Assembly (NCBI GenBank): GCA_044227665.1
Contig: JBGAWK010000069.1
Span: forward strand, 1 to 10,722
Length of the DNA stretch: 10,722 nt
Direction of reading: 5' to 3'
From: JBGAWK01 sp044227665
GTDB taxonomy: Bacteria > Bacteroidota > Bacteroidia > Chitinophagales > JADIYW01
The translations under genes and the position numbers were made by a program. Below are positions 1-7,206 of this stretch, piece by piece (positions within the stretch are counted from its first letter, which is position 1; each line of letters starts with the position of its first letter). The notes under the pieces were generated by a model. The model ran no database searches, was not told the origin of the DNA, and saw nothing but the letters and a program-made list of their open reading frames with translations.

Positions 1-2
1 CA

Positions 3-953
3 AAAGGATTTGTCAGTGAAATGAATGCTTTACAGGCAAAAGACGTAAAAACCATAAATATCAGAATAAATAGTCCTGGTGGAAGTGTATGGGACGGCAT
101 GGCCATTTTAAGTGCTATTGAAAGATATAATGGGGATGTATATACCCACATTGATGGTATTGCCTACTCTATGGCTGCAATAATTGCTATTAAGGGCAAA
201 AAATCATTTATTGCAAAACAGGGAAGAAAAATGCTCCATAATGCTATAACCAGAGCTACTGGCAATGCAAAAGAAATGAGAGAGGTAGCAGATAATCTTG
301 ATGGTTATGATGACATTCTTGCTACAACAATTATGGAAAAAACAGGATTATCTCTAGAAGAAGTTAAAGAAAAATATTTAAACTACAAAGATCAATACTT
401 TAATGCCAGTCAAGCAGTAGAATTAGGCCTGATAGATGAAATATCAGATTTTTCCGCACAAAATGTAGAAGCTTTTAAGGATTATAAAGAAATAGTAGCA
501 CAGTACAAAGAAGCTGTAATTACTACACCTATAAATATTCAAAATCAAAATAATATGAAGTATAAAAATATTCAGGCATTATATGCATTGATAGAAGCTG
601 GAACACAGCCTAACCAAGAGCAAATAGAGGCTGCTGTCGCTGATTTAGCAGCAGCAAATACCGGTTTTACTATTGCTAACAAAGAAACAATAACAAATGC
701 TCAGAATGCAGCGACAAGTCTTGCCCAAGCAAATCAAACAATAAGTGATATAAACAACTTGTTTGAAAACAAAGATCAAGAAGGTTTCAACTTATTGGCT
801 TCTGTAAAAGAAGCAATCGCTGCATCAAAACGTACTCCAAGGAGTACAAGAAGTTTTGGTGAAGACAACCACGACGACGACAACAATCCCGCTGATAACA
901 TAGTTATTGAGGACTCATTTTACAATAAAGCAATCAAAGATTTAAACTTATAA
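3..953 (+). CDS. ClpP-like phage capsid maturation protease (prohead protease), 5'-truncated by the window edge
   Basis: Serine protease of the ClpP/crotonase fold that tailed phages use to process scaffold and capsid protein inside the prohead. Numbering from the first in-window ATG (21), the visible marks are INSPGGS (17-22), the nucleophile Ser50 in GIAYSMAA, His73 in KMLHN, and Asp124 in KDQYFNASQAVELGLID, which aligns with the third triad residue of ClpP. The frame stays open to base 3 and family members normally have some tens of residues before this point, so the true start lies outside the window. The protease fold ends near residue 143. The rest (about 160-310) is Ala/Gln/Asn-rich, helical and ends in an Asp-rich stretch, so it may be a fused scaffold (inference). 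The capsid gene follows 3 bp after the stop, which supports the role. Function is confident; the scaffold reading is not. Confidence 0.88.
   Translation, partial: KGFVSEMNALQAKDVKTINIRINSPGGSVWDGMAILSAIERYNGDVYTHIDGIAYSMAAIIAIKGKKSFIAKQGRKMLHNAITRATGNAKEMREVADNLDGYDDILATTIMEKTGLSLEEVKEKYLNYKDQYFNASQAVELGLIDEISDFSAQNVEAFKDYKEIVAQYKEAVITTPINIQNQNNMKYKNIQALYALIEAGTQPNQEQIEAAVADLAAANTGFTIANKETITNAQNAATSLAQANQTISDINNLFENKDQEGFNLLASVKEAIAASKRTPRSTRSFGEDNHDDDNNPADNIVIEDSFYNKAIKDLNL
555..953 (+). other. possible internal translation start: free scaffold-like C-terminal product of the protease gene
   Basis: An in-frame ATG (Met179) follows an A-rich stretch (AATCAAAATAAT), the kind of leader Bacteroidota use instead of a Shine-Dalgarno site. 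It sits just after the protease domain. Starting here would give a 132-aa Ala/Gln-rich helical protein with an acidic end, as in lambda C/Nu3 where the scaffold is made from within the protease gene. This is inference only; methionines occur by chance and the whole protein may be made only as a fusion. Confidence 0.2.
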
Positions 954-956
954 ATT

Positions 957-1994
957 ATGGCACTAAATATCAATGACATTTTAACGGCCTACGGGTCGTA
1001 TTACCTCGGTAATAAAGAAAACAGACAGAGACTCTATTCTTTATTGTATAGAAAATCTGATGCAGTAAATTTATTCCAAGCGGTACCTATGGCAAGTGGT
1101 GCCACTACTTATCGTACAGCTAAATCCTTTATGGATAGAATCGTACAAAGATTTCAAAAAGCTTATACGCCTATTGGTACGGTAACATTCAAACCTCATG
1201 AAATACCACTTTCTCGTCTAAAGGTGGACATGGAAGAAGCACCAGACGATCTATACGAATCTTGGTTAGGTTTTCTTACAAGGTTGGCTAATACTTCTAA
1301 TACTAGTATCGATAACCTTATGCGTACAACATGGCCATTCGTGAGATGGCTAATTGAGGAGCACGTAATACCTAAGATTCAAGAAGATATGGAAATGAAC
1401 GAGTACTATTGGGGTGATTCAGCAGCGCCTATAGTATCAGGTACTCCAACTTCTATAGGTACCTCTATAGATGGATTGGCATTGACACTTGCAAATATGC
1501 AAACAAATTCTATTGGGCATTTATTGCCTATGGGTGTCGTGTCTGCTACTGCAGCTTCATTTGTAGAGCAAATAGAGGACTTTGTAGATGCAGCAGTTCT
1601 AACTGCACCGCAATATGCTAGAATGCAAATGGAGATTTGCATGAACAATGCAAATTATATGAAGTATAGAAGAGGATTTAGAGACCTGTATGGTAAAGAT
1701 ACAGATCAGTTAAACCTAACTTCTAATTCAATGGGAGTAATTGATAGACCAGGCTTTACAGTTGTGCCTTGTTCTTTCATGGATAATGACCCAGCAAATC
1801 CTGGTACATCTGCAGAAAGAGTGTTTATGACTTTTGCACAAAACAGAATAAGACCTATCTTATTTGGCACAAACAAAAACATCTTCGATGTAGTGAAAGC
1901 ACCAAACCCACGTTGTGTTCAAATTTATACCGATTGGGATGAAGCTATAGGCTTCAACCTAGAAGACGCTGTTTTTTACACTGAAAATATTTAA
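957..1994 (+). CDS. major capsid protein
   Basis: Probable main shell protein, 345 aa, expected to have the HK97 fold used by all tailed phages. The assignment rests on position (directly after the maturation protease, 3-bp gap), on length, and on the look of the protein: no signal peptide, no membrane segment, mixed alpha/beta composition, a central Gly/Ser/Thr/Pro-rich stretch (about 155-172, APIVSGTPTSIGTS), and a C-terminal part with VFMTFAQNRIRPILFGTNK followed by DWDEAIGFNLEDAVFYT, which resembles the end of phage capsid subunits. No obvious prodomain is present at the N-terminus, which fits a scaffold supplied by the protease tail or another gene. No catalytic motif is expected. Base use matches its neighbours. 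I recognise the type rather than a specific named family; a different abundant structural protein is the only serious alternative. Confidence 0.8.
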   Translation: MALNINDILTAYGSYYLGNKENRQRLYSLLYRKSDAVNLFQAVPMASGATTYRTAKSFMDRIVQRFQKAYTPIGTVTFKPHEIPLSRLKVDMEEAPDDLYESWLGFLTRLANTSNTSIDNLMRTTWPFVRWLIEEHVIPKIQEDMEMNEYYWGDSAAPIVSGTPTSIGTSIDGLALTLANMQTNSIGHLLPMGVVSATAASFVEQIEDFVDAAVLTAPQYARMQMEICMNNANYMKYRRGFRDLYGKDTDQLNLTSNSMGVIDRPGFTVVPCSFMDNDPANPGTSAERVFMTFAQNRIRPILFGTNKNIFDVVKAPNPRCVQIYTDWDEAIGFNLEDAVFYTENI

Positions 1995-1997
1995 GAC

Positions 1998-2327
1998 ATG
2001 ACACCAGAAGAAATAGAAAAATTACCAAAACACGCAAAGGAATTTATAGCTATCCTAAAAAAGGAACTAGAAGATTTCAAAGCTGCCGCAGAAATTGAAT
2101 TAAAAAAAGCATTAGAAGCAAAAGCCACTATTGTTGTTGCCAACGACAATCCTATTGTCACTATTGGCAAGGAGAAGTTTCAATTTGCGGTGAAGCGTTT
2201 TACAGCAAAAATTGATGGCAGCATAAAGAGCTTAGATACTGCGGAGTTGGCGGAAAATGCCGAAAAACACGCTGAACTCTTAAAATACATTCAACAAAAC
2301 TATCCTAAACTAATTAAAAAAATATAA
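1998..2327 (+). CDS. small helical protein of unknown function in the capsid operon
   Basis: 109 aa, not recognised. The N-terminal half (about 1-44) is a charged helix rich in Lys, Glu and Ala (KKELEDFKAAAEIELKKALE) likely to form a coiled coil. A short beta-like segment follows (ATIVVANDNPIVTIGKEKFQFAV), then a helical C-terminus rich in Glu and Lys. No signal peptide or membrane segment. It starts 3 bp after the capsid stop and ends 1 bp before the next gene, so it is translated with the capsid genes and is probably a minor virion, head-completion or assembly protein. That role is inferred only from its place. Confidence 0.75.
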   Translation: MTPEEIEKLPKHAKEFIAILKKELEDFKAAAEIELKKALEAKATIVVANDNPIVTIGKEKFQFAVKRFTAKIDGSIKSLDTAELAENAEKHAELLKYIQQNYPKLIKKI

Positions 2328-2328
2328 A

Positions 2329-2871
2329 ATGGCAAATTTCACAGACGTTTTAAATAACGAAAACGACAGTCAAATAGGGGGTGTTAAGTACAAGATATTG
2401 TATATTGATGCCTCAAAAGTTGATGAGTGCCCTCAATTGCCTGCAGTTAAAACTACCGATGACCACTACCATGTAGCGACAGGATCTTTTACCTTAAATC
2501 CAAATACAGAAACCTTTAAAACGATAGAAGTAATTAATCGTTCTGGAGAAATGAAATGGGAGTCTGTAGGTAATCCAGGCAGCTTAAAATCAAAATTGAT
2601 GGTGGATTTTGATTATAGTGGTATCAATGCTGCTATAGCAAGATTTACTGCAGAGGCAAAAAACGCTAACTTGATTATGGTAATTGAAAGAGCAGATTGT
2701 AGCGGACAAAGATATCTTTTTGGTGGCTGCTGTTTGCCTGCCCAAATGACAAAATATACTGGTACTTTAGGTAAAAAGCCTGAAGATGATGTGAAAACGA
2801 CATTCACTTTAGAAGCTTATGCAACAGGTATGCCTGTAGTCTTAGATACTGGAATTGTAATACCATTATAA
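2329..2871 (+). CDS. tail-tube-like virion structural protein
   Basis: 180 aa, beta-rich and without transmembrane segments. The central part (about 65-98) alternates in beta-strand fashion (TFKTIEVINRSGEMKWESVG), and the C-terminal third has RYLFGGCCLPAQMTKYTG, then GKKPEDDVKTTFTLEA. This pattern of a final strand introduced by a charged turn and TTFTLEA resembles phage major tail tube proteins, which stack as rings to form the DNA conduit. An unusual trait is a Cys trio (one Cys, then CysCys ten residues on) that could bond or bind metal. The gene sits two genes after the capsid gene and shares its TAATG stop/start with the next gene. Alternatives are a head decoration protein or another small beta-barrel virion protein. 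The tail-tube call is moderate; virion protein is safer. Confidence 0.5.
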   Translation: MANFTDVLNNENDSQIGGVKYKILYIDASKVDECPQLPAVKTTDDHYHVATGSFTLNPNTETFKTIEVINRSGEMKWESVGNPGSLKSKLMVDFDYSGINAAIARFTAEAKNANLIMVIERADCSGQRYLFGGCCLPAQMTKYTGTLGKKPEDDVKTTFTLEAYATGMPVVLDTGIVIPL

Positions 2872-3086
2872 TGGCAAAGACAAAACAAAAAAACACACAG
2901 CTACCAGAAGGTGTAAGAGAAAATTATGAACTCTTAGGCGAATTTCCACCATCCTTTGAGGTGGTTGGCTTAGAATTCGGTAAGATAACGATAGCGAATC
3001 TTAGCAATGAGGTTTGTGAAAGAATATTAGAAAAACAAAAAGATCTAAAATATCCGATCTTAAAAAAAATACAAAAACAAGTATAG
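2871..3086 (+). CDS. small phage protein of unknown function, last gene of the capsid operon
   Basis: 71 aa, start overlaps the previous stop (TAATG), so it is probably translated by reinitiation. After a Lys-rich start, the core reads FPPSFEVVGLEFGKITIANLSNEVCERIL and ends in a basic helix (YPILKKIQKQV). Short proteins with a 'G-K-I-d-l-x-x-L-s' segment followed by a 'Y-L-K-K' ending are common in Bacteroidota phage structural operons, but I know of no assigned role. It lies right before the operon terminator. Confidence 0.65.
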   Translation: MAKTKQKNTQLPEGVRENYELLGEFPPSFEVVGLEFGKITIANLSNEVCERILEKQKDLKYPILKKIQKQV

Positions 3087-3114
3087 GGTTAACGTATTAT
3101 TTTTTTCATTCTGC

Positions 3115-3150
3115 AAAAAGGCTACTATTTAGTAGCCTTTTTGTATTTTT
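3115..3150 (+). terminator. Rho-independent terminator closing the capsid operon
   Basis: A perfect 12-bp inverted repeat: left arm 3115-3126 (AAAAAGGCTACT), loop ATTT, right arm 3131-3142 (AGTAGCCTTTTT), then GTATTTTT. The stem has a GGCTACT core and a T-rich 3' side, the classic layout. Because the left arm starts with five A, the same hairpin could also stop transcription from the other side. It separates the capsid block from the packaging block, so these are probably different transcripts. Confidence 0.9.
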
Positions 3151-3151
3151 G
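3144..3151 (+). promoter_or_regulatory. possible Bacteroidota-type -7 promoter element (TATTTTTG)
   Basis: TATTTTTG matches the TAnnTTTG -7 element of the primary sigma factor of Bacteroidota. It would give a start near 3157 and a leader of about 50 nt before the gene at 3209. There is no TTTG at the expected -33 distance, and the element lies in the T-tract of the terminator hairpin, where T-rich matches arise easily. It is the only candidate between the two operons. Confidence 0.3.
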
Positions 3152-3208
3152 TATAAAGCCCAAAAGGGATGCAAGGAATATAGAATAGTTGCGTAAGATT
3201 AATTTTAT

Positions 3209-3424
3209 ATGGAATTAGAGCAGCTTATTTCACAAAGTTTTTCTCCTGGTACTAAAGAAGACTTTACCTTAAGGTTGACCACCAATCAAATTATAGATAA
3301 ATACCTGGACCATACGGGCAAAGTTTTAAAACATGATGAAGTCTATTCAGTAATGTCTAGGCTAGATTTTAAATGCTTCACAGATGAATCTTTCGATATC
3401 CATTGGCATTTGATAGCTAAATAG
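3209..3424 (+). CDS. small protein of unknown function, possible winged-helix fold
   Basis: 71 aa, first gene after the terminator. The sequence runs through an acidic start, SFSPGTKEDFTLRLTTNQI, a short helix, then DEVYSVMSRLDFKC and an aromatic end (FDIHWHLIAK). The helix-turn-helix-strand rhythm is like small winged-helix modules (inference from pattern only). The leader is A/T-rich with no Shine-Dalgarno motif. Its place ahead of the packaging genes could suit a small regulator or packaging accessory protein, but nothing shows this directly. Confidence 0.65.
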   Translation: MELEQLISQSFSPGTKEDFTLRLTTNQIIDKYLDHTGKVLKHDEVYSVMSRLDFKCFTDESFDIHWHLIAK

Positions 3425-3446
3425 TGTCCTTTTATTGTGCAATTGC

Positions 3447-4097
3447 ATGAGCAATATTTGCCTTGTGCCAATAAAAGACATAGAAGAATGGATAAATAAT
3501 CCTCAATTAGAGGAAGGTTTATCACTTTATAATAAGTTTATAGCAAATTCAGCTAGATATCATTTTTACAGCATAGGACTATATAGCCTAGATGAACTAA
3601 TAGAAGAGCTAAAGGAAGTAAGTAACAAAAACCTTGAAAAAATAAAAATTGAAACCGTTGATAATACAGCTATCAAGGTGATGCAAAAACAAGCTCTAGA
3701 TGCTTGGAAAAAACGCCAGGATCTAAGAGCAAAATTTATTTATACTCGAAGCAAGCAAACTCGTTATGTAATGGCTTTAGAAGTGTTGCAGCTTACAGAT
3801 TTTGCTATATCTATATGGAAAAAGCTAGACTACTTCAGAGAGCATGGCGTACTACCTACCGAAGAATCAAAAAAATCTAAAGAGTATACTCCGCTGATAA
3901 AGTATATCAATGATTTTAAATCTATAGACACCTACATATCAAAGTATCAAAAAAGAATAAAAACAGAACCGGATAGGGTTAAAACAGCCAAATATGCCGA
4001 AATGATACTTTCTTATGTAAATAAGAAAAAAGAGATAGAATCTTATTTTTTAGAATGTGATAAAATCCTAGAAGATGCTTTTTACAACAGAAAGTAA
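3447..4097 (+). CDS. helical protein of unknown function upstream of the packaging genes
   Basis: 216 aa from the ATG at 3447 (MSNICLVPIKDIEEW). A TTG at 3435 would add four residues (MCNC) but is less likely than the ATG. Almost wholly helical, rich in Lys, Glu and Leu, with long amphipathic stretches at about 50-75, 85-120 and 185-214 suggesting coiled coils. No signal peptide, membrane segment or catalytic motif. The first strand-like segment NICLVPIKDI is hydrophobic with one Cys. The 3' end overlaps the PLD-like gene by 23 nt, so the two are translationally coupled. I do not recognise a named family; genes of this size and position often precede the PLD-like and terminase genes in Bacteroidota prophages, which hints at a DNA-packaging or late-gene role. 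Confidence 0.75.
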   Translation: MSNICLVPIKDIEEWINNPQLEEGLSLYNKFIANSARYHFYSIGLYSLDELIEELKEVSNKNLEKIKIETVDNTAIKVMQKQALDAWKKRQDLRAKFIYTRSKQTRYVMALEVLQLTDFAISIWKKLDYFREHGVLPTEESKKSKEYTPLIKYINDFKSIDTYISKYQKRIKTEPDRVKTAKYAEMILSYVNKKKEIESYFLECDKILEDAFYNRK

Positions 4098-4635
4098 TAA
4101 TAAGGCTAAAACTCCATCTGCCATCTGCCACACTAATATAGATAGCGATGTTATTTTTATAAATAAAGCAGAAAGATTTGATTATTTTTTAGAAAATTGG
4201 CAAGATAACATCGTATTTCATTTTGCTACCATGGGAAGATGGAGCAGCTACGAGCTAATGAATTTTGTTATAAAAAAAATAGGACCATGCAAGGTTTATC
4301 TTACTGCATGGAAATTCAATGAAATTACCGCCAACAATATTTTTTCTAGAATAAAGGAAGGGTTTATTACTGAAATATTTATGCTTATAGAAAAGCGAAT
4401 ACCCGTAATGGCTCCATAATGTATGGATATGCTTCATAAGATGACAAAAAATATAAAAGTAATCTCAGTACATGCAAAGGTAATTGTAATGCAGAATGAA
4501 GATTGGACTGTAACCATCAATGGTTCTGCTAATATGACTATAAATCCTCGCTATGAGGCAGGTACTCTTAGTATTAGTAAGATTGTTGGAGATTTTCACA
4601 AATCATGGATATTAAAAGAAATAAGTAATGGATGA
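4075..4635 (+). pseudogene. PLD-like (HxK) protein gene interrupted by an in-frame TAA
   Basis: Two pieces in the same frame, 4075-4419 and 4423-4635, together make one 187-codon protein split by TAA at 4417-4419. The first half has IVFHFATMGRWSSYELMNF and GPCKVYLTAWKFNE; the second has SVHAKVIVM and NGSANMTINPRYEAG. HAK (codons 133-135) and GSAN (150-153) form the HxK...GSxN signature of phospholipase D-like proteins. The usual Asp of HxKx4D is not in place, which I believe is normal for this phage branch, so catalysis is uncertain. Proteins of this type sit just before the terminase in many Bacteroidota prophages; their role is unknown, perhaps nuclease or DNA end processing. The TAA is one base from AAA, CAA or GAA, so a nonsense mutation or sequencing error is simplest. 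An ATG lies one codon after the stop, so reinitiation giving two chains is possible. Confidence 0.8.
4423..4635 (+). CDS. C-terminal half of the PLD-like protein, possibly made separately
   Basis: 70 aa if translated from the ATG that follows the interrupting TAA by one codon. It carries the whole HxK...GSxN signature (HAKVIVM, GSANMT), but lacks the half of the fold that comes before the stop. A single PLD motif needs the rest of the domain or a dimer to act, so alone it is unlikely to be active. It overlaps the next gene by 8 nt, so translation of this part probably feeds the terminase genes. Confidence 0.4.
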   Translation: MDMLHKMTKNIKVISVHAKVIVMQNEDWTVTINGSANMTINPRYEAGTLSISKIVGDFHKSWILKEISNG

Positions 4636-4888
4636 ATACGTACATAATGAAATAAAAAAACTTGCTACGGTTGGCATGTCTATAATAGATATATCTCAAA
4701 TTGTAGAAGTAGATATAGATGTTTTTAAAAGAGATGAAGAATTGATGAAAAATTACAAAACAGGCTCTCTTTTAGCAAAATACAAAATCAATAAAGCCAT
4801 TTTTGAATCAGCAGAGAATGGCAGCACTCCTGCAATACTTAAAGCTCAAGAGCTACTACTAAAACAAGAAGAAGATGAGTTTAGTTAA
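4628..4888 (+). CDS. small terminase-like DNA-binding protein
   Basis: 86 aa. A predicted helix-turn-helix covers about residues 8-36 (ATVGMSIIDISQIVEVDIDVF), followed by DEELMKNYKTGSLLAKYKI and the helix NGSTPAILKAQELLLKQ. This arrangement, an HTH and then 'F-x-x-d-x-e-l-x-x-x-Y-x-x-G-x-l', matches the DNA-binding N-terminal part of phage small terminase subunits, which recognise the packaging site and load the large subunit. It is shorter than most full TerS proteins, having little beyond the DNA-binding part, so the oligomerising region may be supplied by the next gene. It overlaps the PLD-like gene by 8 nt and the next gene by 14 nt. Confidence 0.6.
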   Translation: MDEYVHNEIKKLATVGMSIIDISQIVEVDIDVFKRDEELMKNYKTGSLLAKYKINKAIFESAENGSTPAILKAQELLLKQEEDEFS

Positions 4889-5462
4889 AATAGACCAGGA
4901 CAAACTAGACAACATCCTAGAGCTTTGGAAAAACAAAACAGCAATAACGGATGAAGCCATCTTGCTAAGGCTTGATATGATCGACTATGCTGACAATCAA
5001 ATTCGGCTATTACCAAAACAATCATTGGCAATATCTGCCCTGGTAAATAAATACAAAATATCAAAATACAAAGCCTTAGAAATAATAAGAGAGGCCCAAT
5101 ACATCCATGGGTCTCAATCATCTTGGAATAAAGAGTACTATAGAACTATAGTATTAGAAAAATTATTTACAAAACTTGAAGTTGCCGATAGGGCAAATAG
5201 ATTAAAAGATTTTGCAAATATCATGTCACTAATAATTAAGCTATTAAAATTAGATAGTGATGATGATAATACCATTACTGCAGATATGTTGCGCAAACAC
5301 AGCAATATATTTTCAATCAACTTAAACAACAATACATTTAATATCGATTCAACGGTATTGGAGAAGCTTTCAAAAGAAGATAAGAAAAAAATATCAGCGG
5401 CATTTATTGAAGAAAGTCTTGATTTTGATATTGTTGAGCTCATAGAAAAAGAAAATGAATAG
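4875..5462 (+). CDS. helical protein directly upstream of the large terminase, candidate second terminase subunit
   Basis: 195 aa, almost all helical. Residues about 50-75 (ALVNKYKISKYKALEIIREA) have the look of a helix-turn-helix: hydrophobic spacing, 'KYKIS' then a Lys-rich recognition-like helix. Residues 90-130 form a long amphipathic helix (LEKLFTKLEVADRANRLKD), then an Asn-rich stretch (HSNIFSINLNNNTFNID) and an acidic C-terminus. It overlaps its neighbours by 14 and 8 nt, which ties it to the terminase pair. I recognise the type as commonly found just before TerL in Bacteroidota prophages but not a named family. It may be the true or a second DNA-binding terminase component. No catalytic motif is visible. 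Confidence 0.7.
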   Translation: MSLVKIDQDKLDNILELWKNKTAITDEAILLRLDMIDYADNQIRLLPKQSLAISALVNKYKISKYKALEIIREAQYIHGSQSSWNKEYYRTIVLEKLFTKLEVADRANRLKDFANIMSLIIKLLKLDSDDDNTITADMLRKHSNIFSINLNNNTFNIDSTVLEKLSKEDKKKISAAFIEESLDFDIVELIEKENE

Positions 5463-7068
5463 CACATTATTTACGCCTAATCCAGCTCAGATGGGTGTAA
5501 TGCTCAATTTGAGTAAGCTTATTTTCAATATTTGGCCAAGAGGACAAGGCAAATCTAATGCCATTGCCGACATAATAGATACGGTAGTCCATGCAATGCC
5601 AAGAGGTACTACTACTTTCTTAGGCAGAACATATGTTGATCTTAATATGAACATATTGCCCGAAGTAATTAAAGGCTTAGAGCAGCGAAAATATTATAAA
5701 GGCATACATTATTTCTTATCCAAGTGCCCACCTGAAAGTGTGTGCTTTCCTGGTCCATTGTCACCAGTGAAAGAATATGACAAAGTGATGCACTGGTATA
5801 CAGGACACATCATCATCTTTGCATCTCAAGACAGAGATGGAGCCAATAGAGGTGGTTCAATAGATTATTTGATTGTTGACGAAGTTTTGAATATCAAAAA
5901 AGAGCAACTAGACAAAGAGATAATACCCAAGCTTAGAGGCAATAAAGAATACTTTGGGCATCTAAAGATACATCATGGTATATTCGCCTGTAGTTCAAAG
6001 CCTATAGGATCTGGTGGCGAATGGGTATACAAGCATGCCGAATATTATAAAGAAGATAAAATATATCTAAATTCTCTTGTTCGAGAACTTACTGATCTAG
6101 ATATTGAATTTATCGATAACGACAATCCTAATGCAAGAAGATTGCTATGGAAGGATATAGTCGCAATTCAAAAAGATTTAGTATTCTACCAACATAAAGA
6201 TACCTACTATAATGAATGTAGGGTTTGGAATAATATTAAAAATCTAGGGTTTAATTATATAAAAGCCCAGAGACGTATAATGTCTACTTCTATATTCAGA
6301 GTCGAGATATTGAATGATTATTTCAATATCCTGGATAATGCTTTTTATCCAACCTTTAACGAAGCAATACACGTAACTAGAGAGAACTATAATTATAATA
6401 TTGTAGATCTGTCTCCTTTACAACCAAAGCCTGAGTGGTATAATGACTATAGTACTGACTTACCAATGATTATTGGACAGGATTATGGGGTTAATGTTAA
6501 TTTTCTATTAGCTGCTCAGCGTAGAGGAAGTAAGATAAATATACTACATGAGTTCATTGTAAAAGCACCCAAGTGGACTAGGGATGTTGTAGTCGCTTTT
6601 TGTGAATTTTACAAAAACCATAAAAACAAATACATATACTATCATTACGACCACACTGGCAACAATCGTAATGCTAATGCTAAACCCCTATCAGATGAGT
6701 GTGTAGACATCCTATCGCAACATGGATGGACGGTACAAAGATGTACTATTGGTGCAGCATATGATCCTGATGCTAAATATCATTTAGCACATAGTATCTT
6801 TTCAGAACAGATAGATAACCACCTTGTTGTTAGAATTAATGGAAATACATGTCCTAATCTAATCAAGTCTATACTGTTATCTCCGGTGAAGAAAACCATA
6901 AAAGGTATTGCCAAAGACAAATCTTCAGAAGACATTAAAAGAAATCCAGACTCACAAGAATCTGCTACCCATGGTAGTGATACATTAGATTTTATTCTTT
7001 GTGGTGAAACAATTAGAGACCCTGTATTTGCTACAAGCTCTATTGAATACCTTATGCCTCGTTCATAG
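5455..7068 (+). CDS. terminase large subunit (DNA-packaging ATPase and nuclease)
   Basis: Motor protein that docks on the portal, pumps DNA into the prohead and cuts the concatemer. 537 aa, full length. ATPase part: Walker A WPRGQGKS (residues 27-34, Lys33), an early position usual for this group; Walker B YLIVDE (Asp142, Glu143); coupling motif CSSKP (179-183). Nuclease part, RNase H-like: first Asp in IGQDYGVNVNF (Asp343), second in YHYDHTGN (Asp399), and a final acidic position in HGSDTLDF (Asp509 or Asp512). All key sites of both activities are present, so the protein should be functional. It overlaps the upstream gene by 8 nt, which sets the start. A 343-bp non-coding stretch follows, so this is probably the last gene of its transcript. 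Confidence 0.95.
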   Translation: MNSTLFTPNPAQMGVMLNLSKLIFNIWPRGQGKSNAIADIIDTVVHAMPRGTTTFLGRTYVDLNMNILPEVIKGLEQRKYYKGIHYFLSKCPPESVCFPGPLSPVKEYDKVMHWYTGHIIIFASQDRDGANRGGSIDYLIVDEVLNIKKEQLDKEIIPKLRGNKEYFGHLKIHHGIFACSSKPIGSGGEWVYKHAEYYKEDKIYLNSLVRELTDLDIEFIDNDNPNARRLLWKDIVAIQKDLVFYQHKDTYYNECRVWNNIKNLGFNYIKAQRRIMSTSIFRVEILNDYFNILDNAFYPTFNEAIHVTRENYNYNIVDLSPLQPKPEWYNDYSTDLPMIIGQDYGVNVNFLLAAQRRGSKINILHEFIVKAPKWTRDVVVAFCEFYKNHKNKYIYYHYDHTGNNRNANAKPLSDECVDILSQHGWTVQRCTIGAAYDPDAKYHLAHSIFSEQIDNHLVVRINGNTCPNLIKSILLSPVKKTIKGIAKDKSSEDIKRNPDSQESATHGSDTLDFILCGETIRDPVFATSSIEYLMPRS

Positions 7069-7101
7069 GCTTCATTTCTTATCAATCATTTCGAAAATTA
7101 T

Positions 7102-7164
7102 ACGATAAGTCATAGTGTATGGTAGTACATAGTCTCCACCATACTACTTATGTCTTTGTATCGT
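7102..7164 (+). terminator. imperfect stem-loop after the large terminase gene
   Basis: Outer stem ACGATA (7102-7107) with TATCGT (7159-7164); inner stem GTATGGT (7117-7123) with ACCATAC (7138-7144), extended through CATA (7111-7114) with TATG (7149-7152) with bulges; 14-nt loop. It starts 34 nt after the terminase stop. There is no T-tract straight after it, so a classical terminator is doubtful; an RNA 3'-end structure or part of a larger RNA fits equally well. Confidence 0.4.
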
Positions 7165-7206
7165 GTGCTATTCCTACATGATTAATAAGAATAGAAATAA
7201 AACCTA

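Noticed and set aside
1406..1648. 80-aa minus-strand frame inside the capsid gene
   Set aside because: Shadow of the capsid coding sequence; Cys/Ile/Ala-rich and no separate signals.
3435..3446. TTG start adding MCNC to the 216-aa protein
   Set aside because: ATG at 3447 is a better start and the extra four residues carry no visible function.
4419..4421. ATG overlapping the interrupting TAA (TAATG) as the restart for the second half of the PLD-like gene
   Set aside because: It is in another frame and stops after a few codons; the in-frame ATG is at 4423.
5138..5467. 109-aa minus-strand frame opposite the pre-terminase gene
   Set aside because: Ser/Phe/Leu-rich translation typical of the antisense of Asn/Glu/Lys-rich genes; the + strand gene has coupling overlaps on both sides.
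6780..7085. 101-aa minus-strand frame over the end of the terminase gene
   Set aside because: Lies opposite conserved nuclease residues of TerL; no leader or partner gene on the minus strand.
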